From assembly GCF_964340395.1 (NCBI RefSeq), contig NC_135551.1:18364503-18428502 (forward strand): 64,000 nucleotides of DNA, written 5' to 3'. Source of the stretch: Glandiceps talaboti (lineage: Eukaryota > Hemichordata > Enteropneusta > Spengelidae). Below, piece after piece: positions 60,439 to 64,000 of the stretch. Made by a program: the position numbers and the translations under genes. The notes beneath the pieces are model-generated. The model worked only from the letters and a program-made list of their open reading frames with translations, was not told the DNA's origin and did no database searches. Every line of letters begins with the position of its first letter. Positions within the stretch are counted from its first letter, which is position 1.

Positions 60439-61331
60439 CCTTGGTCTTATAATCCGGTCTTATATTGATGTTGTTTATTACATGTGTTTTCCAGCTATTT
60501 CCCTCCAGATGTATACACCGACTGTAAATCACTGGCAAGTCTAACCGCACGAACCTCTCAACCTAAGCCCCCCTCGATGCCTGCAGATGACAGAAGTAAT
60601 ACCATGGAAGATTTTATCAACTTTCACTTCACTGGTATAGATAATTCAAGGCTATCATCGGTCAATGGAAGAAGTTTCGTGCCACCATCCACACCCCCAA
60701 TGGTATCTGTGCATTTCTAAGGGAGCCTTCAGTAATTAAATTGATGGGGGGATACGGGGGTCATATCTTACAAATCTGTTCTTTTAAAAGGGCCATATTT
60801 GACAAAAATGAAATTGGGGATTGTCACATTTTACTTTGAGTCATTATATTACCTAACGTTGCATTATTTTGTGGCATCCCGTCGCTGCCACCGGTTTTAC
60901 ATTCAAGTGTTGAAACACCCCACCATGGCCACTATTGCAACGTTATTTAGTACATGCTAGTCAGATTACTGCTGGCAACCATGCAGTGAATCCATATACA
61001 GTTTGTTGTTGTGTGGGTAGAGTAGTGGGTCTCACAGGAGTGAAGGCGGGGAGCAATGTGGTAAGATATTGATATTGAGTGGGGATGTTGATCGTTGTGT
61101 CTACAAAATGTCGGTAATATCGAGACATGGGTAATTCGTGCCTTTAACCCTGTCAGTAAGATTAAGATCTAAACACGGGAACGATGGGAATGAGTCCTTG
61201 CCATTGATTGTCCCTTTTCACGTCTGTCAGCATTTAAAGCTATGTTTTTGAATATATGGGGAGGGGGGGGGTTAGTAATTTTTAGCATAACTGAACTGAT
61301 AAGGTTCATTAGTGCTATAGGCATGGCAAAG

Positions 61332-61382
<51 letters not shown>

Positions 61383-63868
61383 ATGTGTGTGTGTAAACAA
61401 CTTCAAGTCAAAAACTGCTTGACTGATTGCTTTGATATGTGGTGGTCATGTTACTTCTGGTGTCTAGGTGGGAAATTGTTCAAAGGAAAATGATTACATC
61501 TGAGATGTGGGTTTTGGGTCAAAAAATGTTATTTTGGACAAAAAACTCCAAAACTACTGGGCAGATTGGCATGAAATTTGGTGGGAACATTCTAAGGGGT
61601 GGGTAAATTAAGATTGTTCATGACATGATGATTCCCTCAGTTATATGCAAATTAGGGCTAAAATGTGTCTTTTTGGTCAAAAACCTATAATTCCAAAACT
61701 ACTCAGTAGATTGGGCTGAAATTTAACAGGGATGCATTTGTGGGTGTATAGATGACGAAATATTAAGCTTATAATGATCTCATCAGTAATATGCAAATTA
61801 GGTGTAAACATGTGAATTTTGGTCAAAACTTTATCTCTAAAAGTACTATGTCAATAAGACTGAAACTTGGTGAGATGTTTCTAGAAATGTTATTCTGCAG
61901 ATTTTCTTCATAATATTTGGACACAATTAGGCCTAGCAACCATGACCACGCCCTAAGCAACAACCAAATAGCATTGTATTTTGGTTGAATAACAACATCA
62001 TCTGGTAGGCAAGTGAGTAAACGTTTAAAAAATGTATGCAAACCTAGCAACCATGACCATGCTCATAGCCATAGCCAAACGGTCGTGTATTTCACAAAGA
62101 TAACAACAGGGATTAATAGACAATTGATAAACATTCAAAAAATGTATTTAAATGTGCCTAGCAACAAGACCACGCTCACAGCAACAGCCAAATAACCATG
62201 TTTATTTACACAGCAACAGCCAAATAATCATGTTTATTGCAAAGATAACAGGAATTGGAAGACAAATGAATATACAAAAATGTATGCAAATGTGCCTAGC
62301 AACAAGACCACGCCCATAGCATTAGTCAAATGATCACATATATTGCAAAGATAACAACGGGGATTAATAGACAATTGAACAAACATTCAAAAAATGTATG
62401 TAAATTTGCCTAGCAACAAGACCACGTCACTAGCAACAACCAAATGATCACATATATTGCAAATATGATATCAGAAATTCGTACATAAATGAACAAAAAC
62501 ATTAAAAAATGTATGCAAATATATCTAACAACATGACTACGCCCATAGCAACAGCGTATATCCCAAAGATAGTAACATGGTTGGATAGGCAACAGGATAG
62601 TTATTCAGCAAATGAACACCTACGGTTAGCATGGACTAGCATATGGATAAACATTTTTAAAACTGTACAGTTGTTCTACAATGCCATTGGCGGTATTTTT
62701 TAGAGACAGCGGGCCACTCGCTTAACCAGGCTTAATTCTAGCCCTCCTCGTGTAATTACTGGCGACTCCCCAAAGTAGTACCTGGTTTATTGGATATATA
62801 GCTTAAGTGTTACATATATCAGAAATAACATGTATATTTTGTAACAGTAAGCATACAGATGTAAGCCCAGAACGACAACGATTGTAGTTAGAATCTTAAT
62901 AGTTTTTAACCTATCATAAAACACCATTTTTCAAATATGTATCGCTTACTATATAAAACCTTCATTTTGGTGATTGAACACATCTTTTTTGTTTATAACT
63001 ATATTATCTTTATGTACACAGACTTTACCTAAAGGCGACTACAGTGAATATATGACGAGTTGTGATGATGATAAATGTAAGGGTAAACACTGCAGCTGTA
63101 CTAACTTTCTGGAACTGACCACAGGAAACACTGTACAAATTGTACTACACAACAGGGTACAGTATCCAGGTGAGCCTCTGCTTTCGCAGATAACTGCCAT
63201 TAAAAGTGAACTTATGATTTCCCATTTCCTTGGCAAGCTAGGTTAGTTGATGTTCCACCGCAAGTTTGGTATTGACATATCATGACAACACTTTACCCAT
63301 ATCACTTGTATCCTTAGTTCCTTGAGAACAATTGAAATCTGATCAAGAAGGTTTGTTTATTTTTATTTGCGGTAGGTCAAGAGGGTAGTCGGGTGGTCAC
63401 CCGAGCTATACACGGAAGAGGAAAAAAGTAGGAAATTCAGCCTTCTCTTTGGGCAAGTTTTAATCAAATTGACAACAATTTTTACTTTGTTGTGATAAAG
63501 TTTTTTTCTCAGAAATCCTGTGTTTCTTTCCTTAACTAATCTTCTCTTAGGTCAGAGATATTACAATTTTTTTCTATATATAGGTGAAGGAATTCGTGGG
63601 ACAGCCCATCCTGTCCACTTCCATGGGCATCACTTCTACGTCATGAAGATGGCCTATGCCGAATATGATGCAAACGGACTGTACGTTAGTGATAACCCGG
63701 ATATTGATTGTGGAGAGGACATACGATGTAACAACGTGTCGTGGAGTAACTCTACATGGTATGGTGATAATATTCCAGGCCTGAATCTGGTCAACCCACC
63801 AATGAAAGACACAGTGATCGTACCAGTCGGTGGATATACTATCATACGATTTAAGGCTGACAATCCAG
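53849..63868 (+). CDS. laccase-like multicopper oxidase, 3' end beyond the window
   Basis: Eleven exons with matching phases: 53849-54119, 54508-54608, 55320-55465, 57028-57142, 57526-57623, 58281-58390, 58908-59242, 59448-59575, 60495-60702, 63022-63169 and 63584-63868, about 648 residues so far. ATG at 53849 starts a clear signal peptide ([21 protein letters not shown]). The first copper motif HWHG is at 55368, the second HWYHSH at 57053, the third HPVHFHGH at 63607. [12 protein letters not shown] in exon 2 is the usual laccase entry strand. The fourth motif exon and the tail, seen in the upstream paralogue at 44096-44694, should follow after 64000. It is a secreted or surface copper oxidase using O2; animal laccases act in cuticle hardening in insects, but its substrate here is unknown. 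Several NxS/T glycosylation sites are present (NVSWSNST). Confidence 0.95.
56503..56987. mobile_element. 480-bp foldback element beside a splice acceptor
   Basis: The left end CACAGAGCACTCAGG, CATAGTTATGTTTACGAAAA and CAAA runs pair with TTTG runs, TTTTCGTGAACATAACTA and CCTGAGTGCCCTGTG on the right. The inner halves also pair (GAGAGTAATTACAA and TTGTAATTACTCTC). It ends about 40 bp upstream of the laccase exon at 57028. Confidence 0.75.
57232..57341 (+). repeat. (TGTC)n/(CATC)n microsatellite with flanking repeat
   Basis: TGTC, CCGT, CATC and TGTC runs; the following GGCAAGAATAGATTAGGTTT also follows the TG-bearing repeat near 45812, so it belongs to a dispersed family. Confidence 0.85.
57814..57938. 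repeat. perfect 125-bp palindrome around (TA)n
   Basis: ATTGAACATGCTAATCAGTG and GTTTA lead into (TA)n and return as the exact complement, ending at 57938. A second (TA)n array continues to 58007. Confidence 0.9.
58035..58200. repeat. dispersed 'GCGATCGCCGTTGAGG' repeat, second copy
   Basis: Matches 8160-8350 in order (ATCGCGATCGCCGTTGAGG, then TACAGCAACTGTTACAAAAT, GTGTACGATAATATGAGTT). It lies in the laccase intron before the exon at 58281. Confidence 0.55.
58436..58720 (+). repeat. (TATG)n microsatellite
   Basis: Starts 45 bp after the donor of the exon ending at 58390 and runs about 285 bp with TG interruptions. Confidence 0.95.
59580..59700 (+). repeat. pentamer repeats (TTATG)n and (ATTCT)n
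   Basis: Two pentanucleotide runs immediately upstream of the element at 59701; a related (TATTG)n run follows it at 60253-60320. Confidence 0.9.
59701..60252 (+). mobile_element. 552-bp non-autonomous element, copy 2
   Basis: Near-identical to 53041-53593, same orientation, inserted in the laccase intron between 59575 and 60495. Both copies follow a TTTA; the target duplication could not be fixed because the flanks are simple repeats. Confidence 0.8.
60350..60434 (+). repeat. (TA)n microsatellite
   Basis: Ends 60 bp before the exon at 60495, in the same place as the (AT)n array before the paralogous exon at 38301. Confidence 0.95.
61285..61395 (+). repeat. dispersed repeat with (TGTC)n
   Basis: ACTGAACTGATAAGGTTC and GTGCTATAGGCATGG followed by TGTC; paralogous to 5650-5745. 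Confidence 0.7.
61400..62625 (+). repeat. two adjoining tandem-unit families in a laccase intron
   Basis: Positions 61500-61900 hold three units of about 140 bp with CAAAACTACT, 'TGAAATTTGGTGGGA' and ATGCAAATTAGG. Positions 61915-62620 hold about six units of 105-120 bp with CCTAGCAACAAGACCACGCC, CATATATTGCAAAGATAACA and CATTCAAAAAATGTATG. Divergence is moderate. No coding. Confidence 0.75.
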
Positions 63869-64000
63869 GTTTGTAATTCCATATGTATTTAAAGCTAAAT
63901 GCAATAACTGTAGATTACATGATATAAAGGTGTTTTCATCAACTTTCGGTTCTGGTCAGTAATTTCATGACTCCCGAGTGCTTAATGAAATCCCGTGAGG

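Overview
The window is nuclear DNA of an intron-rich invertebrate animal. It has short phase-matched exons with GT/AG borders, introns of about 70 bp to several kb, and many microsatellites and foldback elements. Laccase-type multicopper oxidases occur in invertebrates and not in vertebrates, and the aminopeptidase is close to vertebrate XPNPEP2. A marine invertebrate (hemichordate, cephalochordate or lophotrochozoan) would fit, but the sequence alone does not settle the phylum.

Layout: (1) 1-4350 holds no recognisable coding exon, only repeats. (2) 4351-26098, plus strand, is a nearly complete Xaa-Pro aminopeptidase gene (M24B, XPNPEP2-like, likely GPI-anchored) with 20 coding exon positions; only the first, signal-peptide exon is not seen. 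Two of its catalytic-domain exons are each present as tandem alternative versions (16550-16627 / 16728-16805 and 23199-23270 / 23339-23395), so up to four catalytic-domain isoforms are possible. (3) 24441-36197 is a large inverted duplication: two arms of about 4.8-4.9 kb around a 2.0 kb spacer. The right arm carries only the last two aminopeptidase exons, on the minus strand. Each arm has a transposon that the other lacks. (4) 38301-44694, plus strand, is the C-terminal half of a laccase-like multicopper oxidase; its N-terminal half is missing, next to the end of the inverted duplication. (5) 44695-53848 is intergenic and repeat-rich. (6) 53849 to the window end is a second laccase-like gene, intact from the signal peptide through the third copper motif; its last exons lie beyond the window.

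Both genes appear to make cell-surface or secreted enzymes. The aminopeptidase ends in a hydrophobic GPI-type tail and the first laccase does too; the second laccase starts with a signal peptide. Nothing shows that they work in one pathway.

The most notable points are the two tandem exon pairs in the aminopeptidase catalytic domain, the palindrome with filled and empty transposon sites (9-bp and TTAA target duplications), and a minisatellite that seems to have grown out of an exon-intron border. A hidden assembly join at the palindrome is a serious alternative to a real rearrangement and is flagged as such.
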